The position numbers were made by a program, and so were the translations under genes. A stretch of 64,000 nt of DNA. Origin: Nipponacmea schrenckii (taxonomy: Eukaryota; Mollusca; Gastropoda; Lottiidae). This document shows, in pieces, positions 23,045 through 34,330 of the stretch; position 1 is the stretch's first letter; every line of letters begins with the position of its first letter. The stretch covers positions 9,544,826-9,608,825 of the forward strand of contig JAUJPP010000005.1 in the NCBI GenBank assembly GCA_030562195.1, in the 5' to 3' direction. The notes under the pieces were generated by a model. It did not search any database. It saw only the letters and a program-made list of their open reading frames with translations, and was not told the origin of the DNA.

Positions 23045-23512
23045 GCGAAAATAAAATGAAATAAAATGAATGGAGTGCATAAATAATGAACACGTGCAAA
23101 TGCCATGCAATACAGATTCCGGAAATTTTGCCAGGACTACTGTATGAACAGTAGCAAAATATCAAATGAAATTGGTAGAGTTCAGAGATAATAAAGACGT
23201 GCAAACGCCTAGCTCTGTACAATTGGCGAAATTTTTCCAGGACTGCAGCATGAACAGAAGTGAAAATGAAATGAAATGAAATGGAGTTTAGATATAATGA
23301 AGACGTGCAAACGCAAAGCAGTGTGCAATTCAGGAAACTTTGCGAGGACAGAAACATTAGCCTACTCTTTTCTGCGATTTCCAACTGTCAAGAAATCTTT
23401 AACATGCACAGCCTGTACCACACAGGGCCTCAGTTAATCGTCCCATCCAAACGACAAGATGCCTTTTTCTTGTCAGTCTCTCCGACCTGCATCACTGACA
23501 AGGGAGCATAAG
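23045..23512 (-). mobile_element. SINE copy with tail and 3' body in three tandem copies
   Basis: Three successive 3' ends start near 23045, 23165 and 23262, each a (GAAAT)n-like tail followed by a GTGCAAACGC-type block and an AAATTTTGCCAGGACT-like block. Only the last continues into the central domain (TTAGCCTACTCTTTTCTGCG, TCGTCCCATCCAAACGACAA, GACCTGCATCACTGACAAGG). The tRNA-like head is missing. Confidence 0.8.
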
Positions 23513-23867
23513 CCTGGTCTTGAAACAAAAACAAAAAATTGAAATATTTTTCCACCCCCAAAAAAAAGACTGGATAATCCAAAAGTAATCAGCATCATTT
23601 CTCTTCATAAATATTAGTCTTTCATCTCTCTCCGAAGGTAATCATCCTAAAAGATAATCCCGTCTAATTTTAAAATTAAGTACAGAGAAGAGGGATCAAT
23701 GGTTGGCCAAGTTATTATCTGGATGTGATCGGCTTAGAAAGTAAACAGGATTAGGGATTGATGGTATATATAGAGTCTTGATAATCATTAAGCAAATATA
23801 TAACCTTCGGATTAGCGTATGATATATTTAATAAATTTTAATAATGCTAACAGTCCTGCCATTTTAG
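23513..23867. other. No gene seen
   Basis: AT-rich unique sequence. Confidence 0.4.
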
Positions 23868-24470
23868 TATACTCTTAAGAGCTTTGGCTGCCATCTTTAT
23901 AATATTTCTAAACGGCTTTAGTTTCGATATTAGCCGCCATTTTGTAATATTTCTAAAAACTTATAGTCATACATGTGTTATCTACCGAATTTGTCAGGTT
24001 TCTACCGCTTTTGCATGCTGCCTCCCGATTTACCGACAGAGACCCAATTCTCCCGTTTTATTTTTCGAAACCATAATTTTCAAGAGGCTACCGTAATCAA
24101 TAGGCTATAATTTTGATACATACTACCATTATAATATTTCTGAACGGCTTTAGTTTCGATATTAGCCGCCATTTTGTAATATTTCTAAAAACTTATAGTC
24201 ATATATATGTGTAATGTAACAAATTCGCCGCTTTTGCATTCTGCCTACCGATTTACCGACAGCTCCAAACCTCACGTTTATTTTTTAACTTTTCATAACC
24301 ATAATTTTCACGGGGCCTACCATTTTCAATGTCACAATTCTTTGCCATAAATTTATAGGCTATAGTTCTGATACAAGCCATCGTTATAATATACCCTTAA
24401 GGGCTTTGGTGGCCATCTTTATAATATTTTTTAATACCTATAGTTTTGGTATTAGCTACCATATCATATT
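23868..24470 (+). repeat. Tandem repeat of about 250 bp, 2.3 copies
   Basis: CGGCTTTAGTTTCGATATTA plus GCCGCCATTTTGTAATATTT occurs at about 23913 and 24146. Each copy also carries a CGCTTTTGCAT block and CGATTTACCGACAG. A partial third copy starts near 24383. The GCCGCCATTTTG motif resembles a YY1 site, which is an observation on sequence only. Confidence 0.85.
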
Positions 24471-25039
24471 AAATTAAAGATCGAGCCAATTTATTATCAA
24501 AGCCCAAAAATTGAACTGCTAGATTAAGTTATACCATAGTCTAATATATCAAATTACAGTGCAAAGAAAACCTTGTAAGTTTGTGTGCAATATGAAAAAC
24601 ATGATTCCACAGTTTAATTTAAACTGAATCTATCTTTAACATTGTCAAAAAAAATCTATAGATTTGTGTTCAACAGAAAAAAAAAATATTTTGCCACAAT
24701 TCTATTTTAAAGCTGGCCTACACAAATCCATCAAAAAAAAACTTCAACAGAAACCAATACAATAATATTCAATAGCCCACACCATTACTGGCATGCCCAC
24801 TTCCCACTATTAATCATAAATTTAACGGCACAATAAAGATTGTTATGACTTCAGATGAAGCTCCAAGGTCAGCAGTAGAAATGTTATTCCAGTCATTCCG
24901 TAAAGACATGTGTAAACACTTCAATAGACAGGATTGAAAAGTCAACTTTTTAATATGTTTGAAATTTGTCTGCTGGAGTAACCTGGCTTGTTTACCGACT
25001 ACAGTCATTACAATAATTTGATAGCTTGAGCTATTAGTG
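24471..25039. other. No gene supported
   Basis: Unique AT-rich sequence. The minus-strand frame at 24814-25008 ends in a fairly protein-like stretch (RNDWNNISTADLGASSEVIT) but has no convincing splice acceptor. Confidence 0.35.
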
Positions 25040-25275
25040 GTAGTTTTTTTTTTCTATATCGAACTCACTTTACAGTGGCTTTCAATCCAGAATAGCTTGA
25101 AGTGACTTTACAGTGGCTTTCAATCGAGAATAGCTTGAAGTGACTTTACAGTGGCTTTCAATCGATAAATAGCTCGAACTCACTTTACAGTGGCATTGAA
25201 TAGAAAAATAGCTTATGCCATAAGTGACATTTTTTTTTTTATAGAACTCACTTGACAGTGGTGTTGAATCGAGAA
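25040..25275 (+). repeat. Minisatellite, about 38-bp unit, 4-5 copies
   Basis: ACTTTACAGTGGCTTTCAAT starts at 25067, 25105, 25143 and 25182, and a diverged unit follows near 25248. Confidence 0.9.
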
Positions 25276-25854
25276 ATATTACAGTAGACTGAGGACAGAC
25301 AGATTCTGAGCATTCAAATATAAACTTTCAGAGAGTTCACAATAAGCAATATTGTGCCTCATTCATTTAAAAAAGTAGACCTTAAAGAAAACATAGAATC
25401 ATCGAAAAAATATGCCTACAATGAAATGTTCCCACCCCCTCAATTTCTCCCCCCCCCCAACCATTTACAATCAATTCTAAGGCCAGGCCTTTCGTGATCA
25501 TTAATACATAAGGTTAGACATTTAACAGCATTCTGACTTTCATGCCACCAACAGACTTAATGTGTATAGAATGTTATTATCAAACCTATCGTTTTTAGTT
25601 TCATGCCAATTTGTCGAGGGGCTTAACAAAGCGAGCCATTCTAAGCCAGTAATAAATGGTATTAGATAGTTATCCAATTGATTTTGTAATTATTCTAGAA
25701 GTATTTTCCAACATCTTACTTCAATATCTATAAGATGGTGTACTACAGACATAAGTAGCTTGTGGGTTTAAAATAACTTTTCTTTTTTATATAGGAACTG
25801 AATATCAAAATATATACATATTTTGTATTTTAAAACATAAATTTTTGTATGAAA
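25276..25854. other. No gene seen
   Basis: Unique AT-rich sequence with a C-rich run at about 25434-25460. Confidence 0.4.
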
Positions 25855-26350
25855 TTTATTTGTTATACAATGAAATAATTGTTATACTAATGAAATATTT
25901 GTCATAGAATGAAATATTTGTTAAATAAATTTGTTCTACCAATGAAATATTTGTTATACTAATGAAATATTTGTTATACAATGAAATATTTGTGTAATGA
26001 AATATTTGTTTACTAATGAAATATTTGTTTACCAATGAAATATTTGTTATACTAATGAAATATTTGTATAGAATGAAATATTTTTTAAAAATTCTAATGA
26101 AATATTTGTTATACAATGAAATATTTGTTATAGAATGAAATATTTGTTATACTAATGAAATATTTGTTATACAATGAAATATTTGTTATACTAATGAAAT
26201 ATTTGTTATACCAATGAAATATTTGTTATACCAATGAAATATTTGTTGTACCAATGAAATATTTGTTGTAATAATGATATTGTTGTTATTGAAACGAAAT
26301 ATGTGTTTAATTAATGAAATTTTTGACATAGAGTGAAATATTTGTTAAAT
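25855..26350. repeat. Minisatellite, 18-20 bp unit, about 25 copies
   Basis: The unit is AATGAAATATTTGTTATACT, with shortened forms lacking TATA or ending in ACC. The 86-codon minus-strand frame is satellite translation. Confidence 0.95.
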
Positions 26351-26564
26351 AAAGAATCCGAAGATCCAGTCCAATATAGTGTTCACCAACAACCTTGTAG
26401 TATATATGAATGCTTAAGTTAATGTTTTGAATGAAAACTGTTTATCTGTTATATCTGTATTTATATTTATATATATGAATACTTCTGATGCTTTGTACAA
26501 TATTTTTGGGGGTTAAACTGTTAAAATCAAACCTTTTTTCTGCTAAACAAACCATTTCAAATCT

Positions 26565-26606
26565 TCTATTATAATTCAACTTACCTAAAAAGAGAAAGGA
26601 GAACAC
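26565..26606 (-). promoter_or_regulatory. Possible recursive splice site
   Basis: On the minus strand a 20-base tract of pyrimidines broken by few purines (26606-26587) runs into TTTAG|GTAAGTTG, with the junction between 26585 and 26584. A 3' splice site fused directly to a 5' splice site is the form of a recursive (ratchet) site in long introns. The alternative is an ordinary short exon starting with GTAAG; one frame stays open for 46 codons after it. Both readings need a minus-strand transcript across this region. Confidence 0.3.
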
Positions 26607-26689
26607 ATTTCATTAATAAAACTTAAGTATCTAGGTTTAGAATATAACACAAACCTAAAGTAGGTTCAATATTATTTCCTAAAATAAGT

Positions 26690-27030
26690 TGATGGTAAAC
26701 AACACAAACCAGTAGCTAGGTTTTTCAAAACAAGATTTGCAAACCCACTGAAAACAGCATTTCTAGATTAACCAAAAGTAGGTTTGAAAACACAAACCTA
26801 AATTGTGTCAAACAACACAAACCTAATTTGTGTCAAACAACACAAACCTAAATTGGGTTGAACAAAACCAAACCAGCATTTCTAGATTAACCAAAAGTAG
26901 GTTTGAAAACACAAACCTAAATTGTGTCAAACAACACAAACCTAATTTGTGTCAAACAACACAAACCTAAACAAGGTCAAACAACACAAACCTAAACAAG
27001 GTCAAACAACACAAACTTAAATTAGGTTAA
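26690..27030. repeat. Minisatellite, about 24-25 bp unit
   Basis: ACAACACAAACCTAAATTGT and variants recur about 12 times. A longer block starting ATTTCTAGATTAACCAAAAG appears twice (about 26759 and 26877), so part of the array has a second level of repetition. Confidence 0.9.
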
Positions 27031-27424
27031 ACAATGAAAGAGGAAGATAATTGACAGAAAGCCACAAGAAAACTTGACCACCTTGTACTGAAGCCAAGGA
27101 AAAGTTTGACAAATTACTCCAAGGAAGGAAAATGCCTTAGGAAAACCATTATGTTAGAGATTCTAACAAACTGGTTTCAGATAGAGAATACAATAACTAG
27201 CTGTCCTTTCTTGGTTTTTGAGAGATAAAACATAGAAAAATAAGGTTTTGTTGTATCGTAGGGTAATAAGGGTTGTTATCAATTCTTGGTAAAATGAAAC
27301 ATTTAATCCATTATCGAGAGAACAAGTTGTTATTTAATCTATATTCAATTTATATATATATATCTTAGCATGCTTTCAGCTTATTAGCTTCTTCAGAGAT
27401 ATATCTCTCTTAGCTATATATGAG
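27031..27424. other. No gene seen
   Basis: AT-rich sequence with a short TATA repeat near 27352. Confidence 0.4.
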
Positions 27425-27565
27425 TATGGATAATCCAGGAAAGATCAATGCCAAGAGGTTTGGCCAAGGACCAGCTGGTAGAAAGGATCCCTGTCACGGC
27501 GGACTTGTGAACCTAAGTTGTTATCCTTGAAAAATATAGTTGTTTCTTTCTTTTTCTTTTTTAAC
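27425..27565 (+). repeat. Dispersed repeat, inverted partner at 19755-19885
   Basis: GGATAATCCAGGAAAGATCA through GACCAGCTGGTAGAAAGGAT is the reverse complement of 19820-19882, and AAATATAGTTGTTTCTTTC matches further out. A 34-codon frame starts at 27427 (MDNPGKINAKRFGQGPAGRK), but its partner copy has an in-frame stop, so coding is unlikely. Confidence 0.65.
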
Positions 27566-28406
27566 CTATTTTTTTAAATTATCTTAGCCATATTCAACTA
27601 CACACTGGATAGTCCATTAATTATACATGGGTATTTACGTTCAGAATATTTTGCAGATATTTGCCAATGAAAACAATAAAGTATTAAAAACATTTTGTGC
27701 ATCATCAGAAATGAATAACTTCATCCTGAACAGTCCACTTTATTTTAAGGGAGCTCAAGAAGTGTTAAACAGCATTTGATCAAGATTTATATTATGTTTT
27801 TTACTACTTGAACTACCTAAAAAAAAGTGGACTGTTCCAGATTCTTACATTAAACCTGGATGTGCAAAAATTTATCTTTCCAAAAAAAAAACCAAAGTTC
27901 TTAGCTTAAAATGAAAAAAATATTTTTAGAAGAAAATTTTTTAGAATTTTTTAGGACATCATTAGTTACTTGAAATGACACAGAACAAAAGCTTCAATTA
28001 ATGAATCCAATTTAAATCCCTTAAAAAACAGGGGATTTAAAAATCAATACATCCATTAATATATCAAAAATTTCCACAAAAAAATTGACATTCTGGACAA
28101 ATAAAAACTGGCCTTTCACATAATCCTCAACATAGCTTTACAGAAAAAATATTTTCATTATCTCTCATAGGATTTAATCAACAACCAAAATGCCCATATT
28201 TCTTATATCTTTTTTCAAATTCAAAATTTTTTGTGCACAACTTATTTGGCAGTGAGTGATTACCATGGCGATATGGAATCAGAAACACAAATCTATCAGC
28301 ATTAAATTTTTTAATACAAGAATTATATTTTTTGAAAGATGTTCTTTTATAGTTGTTTGAAGAACAGACATCTTTAAAAGTTGCAAGTCATTTATTAAAG
28401 TAATTG
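27566..28406. other. No gene seen
   Basis: Very AT-rich sequence with several poly-A runs. No repeat or coding segment was recognised. Confidence 0.4.
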
Positions 28407-28796
28407 TTATCTTTATGGGGAGCCACGGTGGCTCAGTGGGTTTGACGCTTGCTCGTTGACCTGACGGTCCAGGGTTCAATCCCGGCAAAGGTCGAGATGA
28501 ACTTTCGGATTTTTCAGCCCGGTTTCCCTTTGTCAGTGATGCAGGTTGGAGGGACTGACATGGAAAAAGCGTCTAGTCGTTTGGATGGGACAATAAACCG
28601 AGGCCCCGTGTGCTACAGACTGTGCACGTTAAAGACCCCTCGACAGTTGGAAATCGCAAAAAGAGTAGGCTAATGCCGCTGTCCTGGCAAAATTTCCCTC
28701 ATTGCACACTGCATGGCGTTGCCCGTCTTCATTAGCCCATAAGGTGCAGAAGAGTAGGACGTAAAACTCCATTCATTTCATTTCATTTATCTTTAT
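28407..28796 (+). mobile_element. Full-length tRNA-derived SINE with target-site duplication
   Basis: A 10-bp direct repeat (TTATCTTTAT, 28407-28416 and 28787-28796) flanks the element, which is a clear target-site duplication. The head has a Pol III A box (TGGCTCAGTGG, 28429-28439) and a B box (GGTTCAATCCC, 28473-28483) at tRNA-like spacing. A conserved central domain (AGTCGTTTGGATGGGACAAT, then TTAAAGACCCCTCGACAGTT) and 3' body (AGTAGGCTAATGCCGCTGTC) follow, and the tail is (ATTTC)n. At least a dozen partial copies of it lie in the window. Such elements depend on a partner LINE for retrotransposition; no LINE was seen here. The 74-codon frame across it is not a gene. Confidence 0.92.
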
Positions 28797-28859
28797 AATT
28801 GTGTCCAGTTCTTTATTATACAGTTACTAAATGCCCCTTAAAAAAGTCTTTTACACAAC

Positions 28860-29062
28860 AGTGGCTGAGAAAGTGGCTGTGTGTTATTGAGCAACTCTGA
28901 TGTTTTTGACCTTGTTCTGTGTGTTATTGAGCCACTCTGATGTTATTGACCCTGTTGTTCTATGTGTTATAGAGCCACTCTGATGTTATTGACCCTGTTG
29001 TTCTATGTGTTATTGAGGCCCTGTTGTCCTATGTGTTATTGAGCCACTTTGATGTTATTGCC
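28860..29062 (+). repeat. Minisatellite, 40-43 bp unit, 5 copies
   Basis: GTGTTATTGAGCCACTCTGA begins units at 28881, 28921, 28964, 29007 and (shortened) 29033, followed by a TGTTATTGACCCTGTTG block. Confidence 0.9.
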
Positions 29063-29694
29063 CTTGTGGTTGCAATATAAGCTTGCATATAATAAATGTT
29101 TCACTTTTGACATTTGCGCATCATTTTGGCGGCAGCAATTTTAGTTCCCAAATATATTACGTCAATTTAAGAACATATTTCCTTATTTATTATCAAAATA
29201 TATCATGAAAATAAATCCCTTTACTTGGAAATACAACCATGATATTCATCAGAAATGCAATTCAATTGGCAATAAAAATATATTGACAGTAGGAAAATAA
29301 AAATATGCCGTTAAGCTTGATTACCGTTGACCTTTTCAATCTTTGATGTTTTCTGTCTGATTTCTGCGTGGCATAAAAATATCCCAACTTGTTCTGATTA
29401 TGATACTAATGTCTTTAATACAATTTCTTCAAGCCGTATTTCGTGGCTGAATCAAGGCTGTAATCAATAGATTTGTACTACTTCAAGAGTACAGATTTTA
29501 AATATGATAGGCCTAATATATAAAGTGTGATATATATAAAACTGTCAATACTTAAAGAATTAGGATCATATTTTCATCTTTCTAAGTTAAATTGAATGGA
29601 GTGGGTGAATTAATAGAGACAATGTGAAATGGATCAAGTGCTACTTTATAATGACAAATTGTGCCGAGGACAGAAACTTGAAGCACTTAATTCA
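29063..29694. other. No gene seen
   Basis: AT-rich unique sequence. No supported exon. Confidence 0.4.
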
Positions 29695-29935
29695 GAGTAG
29701 AAAATTGGAACAATGTTCTTCATCCTCTAGGTTGGCTGTTCACTACCAAATCATGGTACAACAATTTGAACAATGTTTTACATCCTCTAGGTTGGCTTAC
29801 TGTTAATTACCAAATCATGGCAAATTTTGGAACAATGTTTTACATCCTCTAGGTTGGCTGTTTACTACCAAATCATGGTACAACAATTTGAACAATGTTT
29901 TACAACCTCTAAGTTGGCTTACTGTTAACTACATT
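29695..29935 (+). repeat. Tandem array, 60-bp unit, 4 copies
   Basis: AACAATGTT begins at 29709, 29769, 29831 and 29891, each followed by a CATCCTCTAGGTTGGCT block and CTACCAAATCATGG (the last copy is partly decayed). The 60-codon plus-strand frame is satellite translation. Confidence 0.92.
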
Positions 29936-30315
29936 ATGAGTCTTATTAGCTGTATAAACTGATGACGTTTATTTCTGTTTCGAAATGTTAAGTTTATTGA
30001 ATATTCAACAACCAATGAACAATAATAATAAATAAATCAGTTAAAATCAGTTAAAAATTCCAATACATGACTAAAGTGAAAGGATTTCGTTTTATAAAAG
30101 ACATGAGAGAAAAAAAACAAGTTAAGCGATAATAATACGTGCCAAATAGACAGGTTAGCGAACTTTACAAATTGATTATATTATACATAACATGTTGTTA
30201 TCAAATGGAGGCTATATTTGCACTAACTCTTCATCAATAAAGATCCATTTCTTGTAAAAGGCTTGTCAAGAAGCTTTCTAAAAAATGTATGTGTATAGGG
30301 ACACTGATTTGTAGT

Positions 30316-30398
30316 AGGCTAATGCTGCTGTCCTTGCAAAAATGTTCTCATTGCACACTGCATGGCGTTGCCCATCTTCATTAGCCCATAAGGTGCAT
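30316..30398 (+). repeat. SINE 3' body fragment
   Basis: TAGGCTAATGCTGCTGTCCT through CTTCATTAGCCCATAAGGTG matches the element at 28417-28786. Both the head and the tail are absent. Confidence 0.85.
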
Positions 30399-31282
30399 AT
30401 CTGAACACAGATTATCCGCAAAAAGATATGAACAACCTTTGCCGTTTCACAAGTGACTTTTAGAATCAGATACAACCATCAACTACGTGTCGAAATTCTC
30501 TTCACGTAAAATTGTTCCCAAAGGACTTTTTAGCATATTTCCAAATCCCAATGTCATTGATCAGAAATCAATAAAAACTGCAAGAGTAATGTCATAACTT
30601 CCAACTAGCTTGTGACTTGGAGTAAAATCTCCTCATTACATTCAAATATACCAACTTTAATGACTATAGAAGTATCTTTTACGAGCCTAAAAATGTTGTT
30701 AACGGCCAAAACACCAACTGAAGAATATCAATATGACGTTTTTTATATGCCAAGATCAAAGGTGAAAAGCATTTGAAGAAAATTCATTGATCGGTTAAAA
30801 GTCATGAAATCCTGACTTTTCATCATACGTGCGAATTACCGATTTTAAAAACAACTAAAAATGTATTGAAAAATTAAACTATAGTACAATACAGTAGTTA
30901 AAATCCTTTTAAATGGACTAAGGATTAAGTTTTTAAGTTTTGATTGTCAAGTAAGTTTTTTAGACTTGAAGTGAATTTAAATTTCTTCTTGCTTCAAAGA
31001 TACTATAGTTGATTTGATTCTATCTCTGTGCATGTTTGTCAACTCATTGCAGATATTACCGTCCAAATTGCTGCCCTGAGCGTAAAGTCATCTGAAGTTC
31101 TGTTACACAAATGATAATTTTACGGAGATGGACATAAAACCAATATAGTAAAGAAATCAATTTGGGGTTTTTCTAACAGGCAATTTCATGAATTTTGCCA
31201 TAAAGTACATTTAAAAAAAAAATTCACCCCTGAACTTCAGCCATGGATAACAATTTATAGCAAGGTTCTTTTCTGAAACATG
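30399..31282. other. No gene supported
   Basis: Unique AT-rich sequence. A TCATTGCAG acceptor-like site at 31053 is followed by a short open stretch (ITVQIAALSVKSSEVLLHK, then TGA), too short and isolated to accept. Confidence 0.35.
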
Positions 31283-31535
31283 TCTGAGGCATTGATATGG
31301 CAAGAGAGTCTAGTCGTTCAGATAGGAAGATATACTGAGGCCCTGTGTGCTACAAGCTGTTCATGTTAAAGATCCCTCGACAGTTGGAAATTGCAAAAGA
31401 GTAGGCTAATGATGTTGCCCTGGCAAAATTTCCCTCATTGCACACTGCATGGTGGTGCCCTGTTAAAGTGGTGTCGTCTTCATGGACCAATTAAGTGCAG
31501 AAGAGTAGGACGTAAAACTCCATTCATCTTATTAA
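31283..31535 (+). repeat. SINE copy lacking the head
   Basis: The copy runs from AGAGTCTAGTCGTTC through TTAAAGATCCCTCGACAGTT and TTGCACACTGCATGG to GTAGGACGTAAAACTCCATT. An extra TGTTAAAGTGGTGTCG-type insertion lies in the 3' body near 31462. The 75-codon frame over it is not a gene. Confidence 0.88.
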
Positions 31536-31924
31536 ATTTTCTGAAACACCTGATGCCATTGCACTCTGTGACTGGATTTGTCAACTCAGCAAACCTTTTA
31601 GAGAGTTCACATAGATAAAGCAATATTGGTATAGCCATACCATCTCTGATCAGATCAATACTGGAAGATTTGGGTTAAAGAGACTCTACCATCATTAAAT
31701 ACCAATATATTGCTATCTCATTCTGTATCATCAATCTAATAGAAATTAACACTAACTTCTTTAACACCATCTTGTCTAGATCAACTATACCTTTAAAGAC
31801 TGGAGAGTTCGTAGATCGTTAACTGCAATCTTTAAGATATAACTTAGGTGAAAAATGTCTGAATTTTATTTTTAACAACGAAAACCTTCATTTTTAGTCT
31901 CAGTTATGAATCCCAAAAAAGTGG

Positions 31925-32033
31925 GCTAATGCTGCTGTATCTGCAAAACTTCCCTTATTGCACACTGCATGGCATTGCTCGTCTTCATTAAGCCCATAAG
32001 GTATAGAAGAATAGGACATAAAACTCCTCGATT
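31925..32033 (+). repeat. SINE 3' body fragment
   Basis: GGGCTAATGCTGCTGTATCT through TTCATTAAGCCCATAAGGTA and AGGACATAAAACTCC. The copy is diverged. Confidence 0.85.
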
Positions 32034-32484
32034 TAATTTTTCTATGATAAACAAGGTCGTGAGTTGGTCCAGATCGTCAGATGTCTGGTCGATTAGCGCT
32101 AGTCAAATAATCAAAGAACAACCAATCATCAAAAAGAGCTTTGACCAGTCTCTTCTCGCTATATCCACAGACAAAACCTACCAATATTTAGTTAGATATC
32201 CTTTCAATAGACCTTTACAAATCTTCTCTGACTAAAGAATGTTCCAGTGACCTAAATCACATCCTGGAACTATTCTCTACAAGTCTTTTAATTCCAGGAA
32301 TCGTAAATTCAAAAGAAGCCTAGAAGTAGAACCTCACATCATTTCATTATTCTTGAATTAAAATCAAATAAAAGCTGGAGGCTGGGTCAATGACCCTGGT
32401 AAGGCGTACACTATAGTTGAATGAAGATAATTTGGCTCACTTGGCTCCGATTCAAATCAAAAACATCAGCAGTTTTATTTTTCA
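32034..32484. other. No gene supported
   Basis: The plus-strand frame at 31969-32235 runs out of the SINE fragment into unique sequence and has no other support. Confidence 0.4.
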
Positions 32485-33155
32485 ACTTATCTATCCTGTT
32501 TATCTATCCTGTTTATCTATCCGGTCCAACTGTGATGTACAAGCACTTAAGATGTTCATTCATTCATCTATCCAATATTTATCCTTTTCTATCTATCCAT
32601 CTTGTTTATCTATTCATCTATCCTATCTATCCATACTTTCCTATCCATCTTGCCTATCTATTCATCTTTTATCCTTCCTATCTACCCATCTTGTCTATCT
32701 ATTCACCATGAATCCTATCCCACCTGCCTACTCAATCAATAATGCAAATCTATCCTCCTATCTGTCCTGTTTATTCATTCCTATTTTCTATCTATTTTTC
32801 TGATCTACTCTGTGACTTTTTACGACGTTAACATTATAAAGATAGTGATTTTCATTCATTCATTTATTCATTCATCTACCTACGCAATCAAAACTGCAAA
32901 TCTATCCTCCTATCTGTCCTGTTTAATCATTCCCCCTATCTATATCTATCTATCCATCTGATCTAGTCTATGACTATTAATGGCGTTATAGTTATAAAAA
33001 CAGTGATTTAGAAATTCCTTCATTCATTCATCTACCTACTCAATCTATACTGCAAATCTCCTATATATGTATTCACCCGGCATCTTTTTCTATCTATCTA
33101 TCCGATCTACTCTACTCTATGACTATTTATGGCGTTAACATTATTAAGATGTTGA
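32485..33155 (+). repeat. CTAT/ATTC-rich array with a period of about 150 bp
   Basis: TATCTATCC-type simple repeats fill 32485-32700. They grade into three units of about 150 bp that contain a TACTCAATCAA-like block, CTGCAAATCTATCCTCCTAT, and a GATCTA...TGACT...GGCGTTA block (at about 32802, 32959 and 33096). The 128- and 96-codon plus-strand frames are repeat translation. Confidence 0.85.
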
Positions 33156-33606
33156 TTAAGAAAGTAATAATTAGAAAATATGATGTAGTATGGATAATAA
33201 TATAGTATATGGGTCAAATTGTTGATTTATCTTCTGTTTTTATCGCTCCCTGTATCGATTCTACATCGTAAAACTGGACTGTCATAAATCTGTGTAGGTA
33301 TAATAAATTGATTCGTGTTCTTCTCCGGACAAATCACACTGGCTGACCAACATACTAGTCAAATTCTAATACTAATTACCGAAATCTAATACCAATATTA
33401 AAAGATCAGTTATGTGGACCCTCTAAAATGCTGAACTTATGTAATAATTCTACCTCATAAAACTTCTGAGCTATGAATAAGCAATTGATCACATGAGAAT
33501 ATCAAAAAATATTATAAAACCTCTTCACAATCTCTTTAATAACTTGAAGAATTAAAATTATTCCATTCTACCCTGCATACACATTTTAACATGATCTTAT
33601 TAACTC
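33156..33606. other. No gene seen; 117-bp family remnant
   Basis: ATTATAAAACCTCTTCACAA plus TCTCTTTAAT near 33510 is a solitary fragment of the 117-bp repeat family. The sequence is otherwise unique. Confidence 0.45.
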
Positions 33607-33658
33607 ATACAGAAGAGTAGGATGTAAAACTCCATTTGTTTCATTTTCATTTTATTAA
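33607..33658 (+). repeat. SINE 3' end fragment
   Basis: CAGAAGAGTAGGATGTAAAA followed by a CTCCATTTGTTTCATTTTC tail. Confidence 0.75.
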
Positions 33659-34103
33659 CTCATATTAAACTAATATTCTTCACAATCACTTTAATAACTT
33701 GAAGAATTGATATTATGGAGTAATTTTAGACGATTTAGCCAATATCAATATACGGCCTTCAATATCCATGGAAAACCTGGACAATTCAATTGTTTTCCTA
33801 TAATAGTCATGTGACCTGGCCAATTAGGTTATACGTGAATGAGTTTAAATGTGAAGAAGTTGTGATTAGATTATCCAGTGTTTTCTTGCCGTCGCCAAGT
33901 TGATTAATTTTCTATATCTATTTATTGATCTTAGAGAAATCTATCTGATGCTATGACAAGAAACGAGATAATTCTTATACTCTTTAACGTAGCTTTACGG
34001 CGCCAACACTTGTTTGGTATGGTCTATTAAATGCTTACAGAGCACTCTTGATTTTAACAATTTTTTTTAGTAATTTAGGGCTTTATTGATGTAAACATAA
34101 AAC

Positions 34104-34330
34104 GAACACAAAAGTCAAATTTTATGAAATACAGTAATCTGATTGGATTATACAACTAAATTAAAAATCAATTTCAGTGATTGACCAATCTAGGGTCATA
34201 TACTCAAAAACTTAATTTAGATAAAATCAAGATTTTAAGAGATACAGTAATCTGATTGGATAATGAAACTTAATCTATTTTAATTGACCAATCAGATATA
34301 CTGGATCACTAAAATCATTTTAAGTTAAGT
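34104..34330 (+). mobile_element. Short palindromic MITE-like element, copies 2 and 3
   Basis: Two elements lie side by side. Each has CAGTAATCTGATTGGAT (34132 and 34245) paired with ATTGACCAATC further in (34180 and 34283). The second also pairs ACTTAATTTAGATAAAATC on the left with a decayed reverse complement on the right, giving a palindrome of about 120 bp. They match the copies at 747-890 and 40505-40660. Confidence 0.6.

Noticed and set aside
28417..28500. Functional tRNA gene
   Set aside because: The A and B boxes are present but the acceptor stem cannot be drawn, and the sequence continues as a SINE with a target-site duplication.
31054..31113. Short exon ITVQIAALSVKSSEVLLHK
   Set aside because: Only 19 residues with one acceptor-like site; chance is likely in 64 kb.
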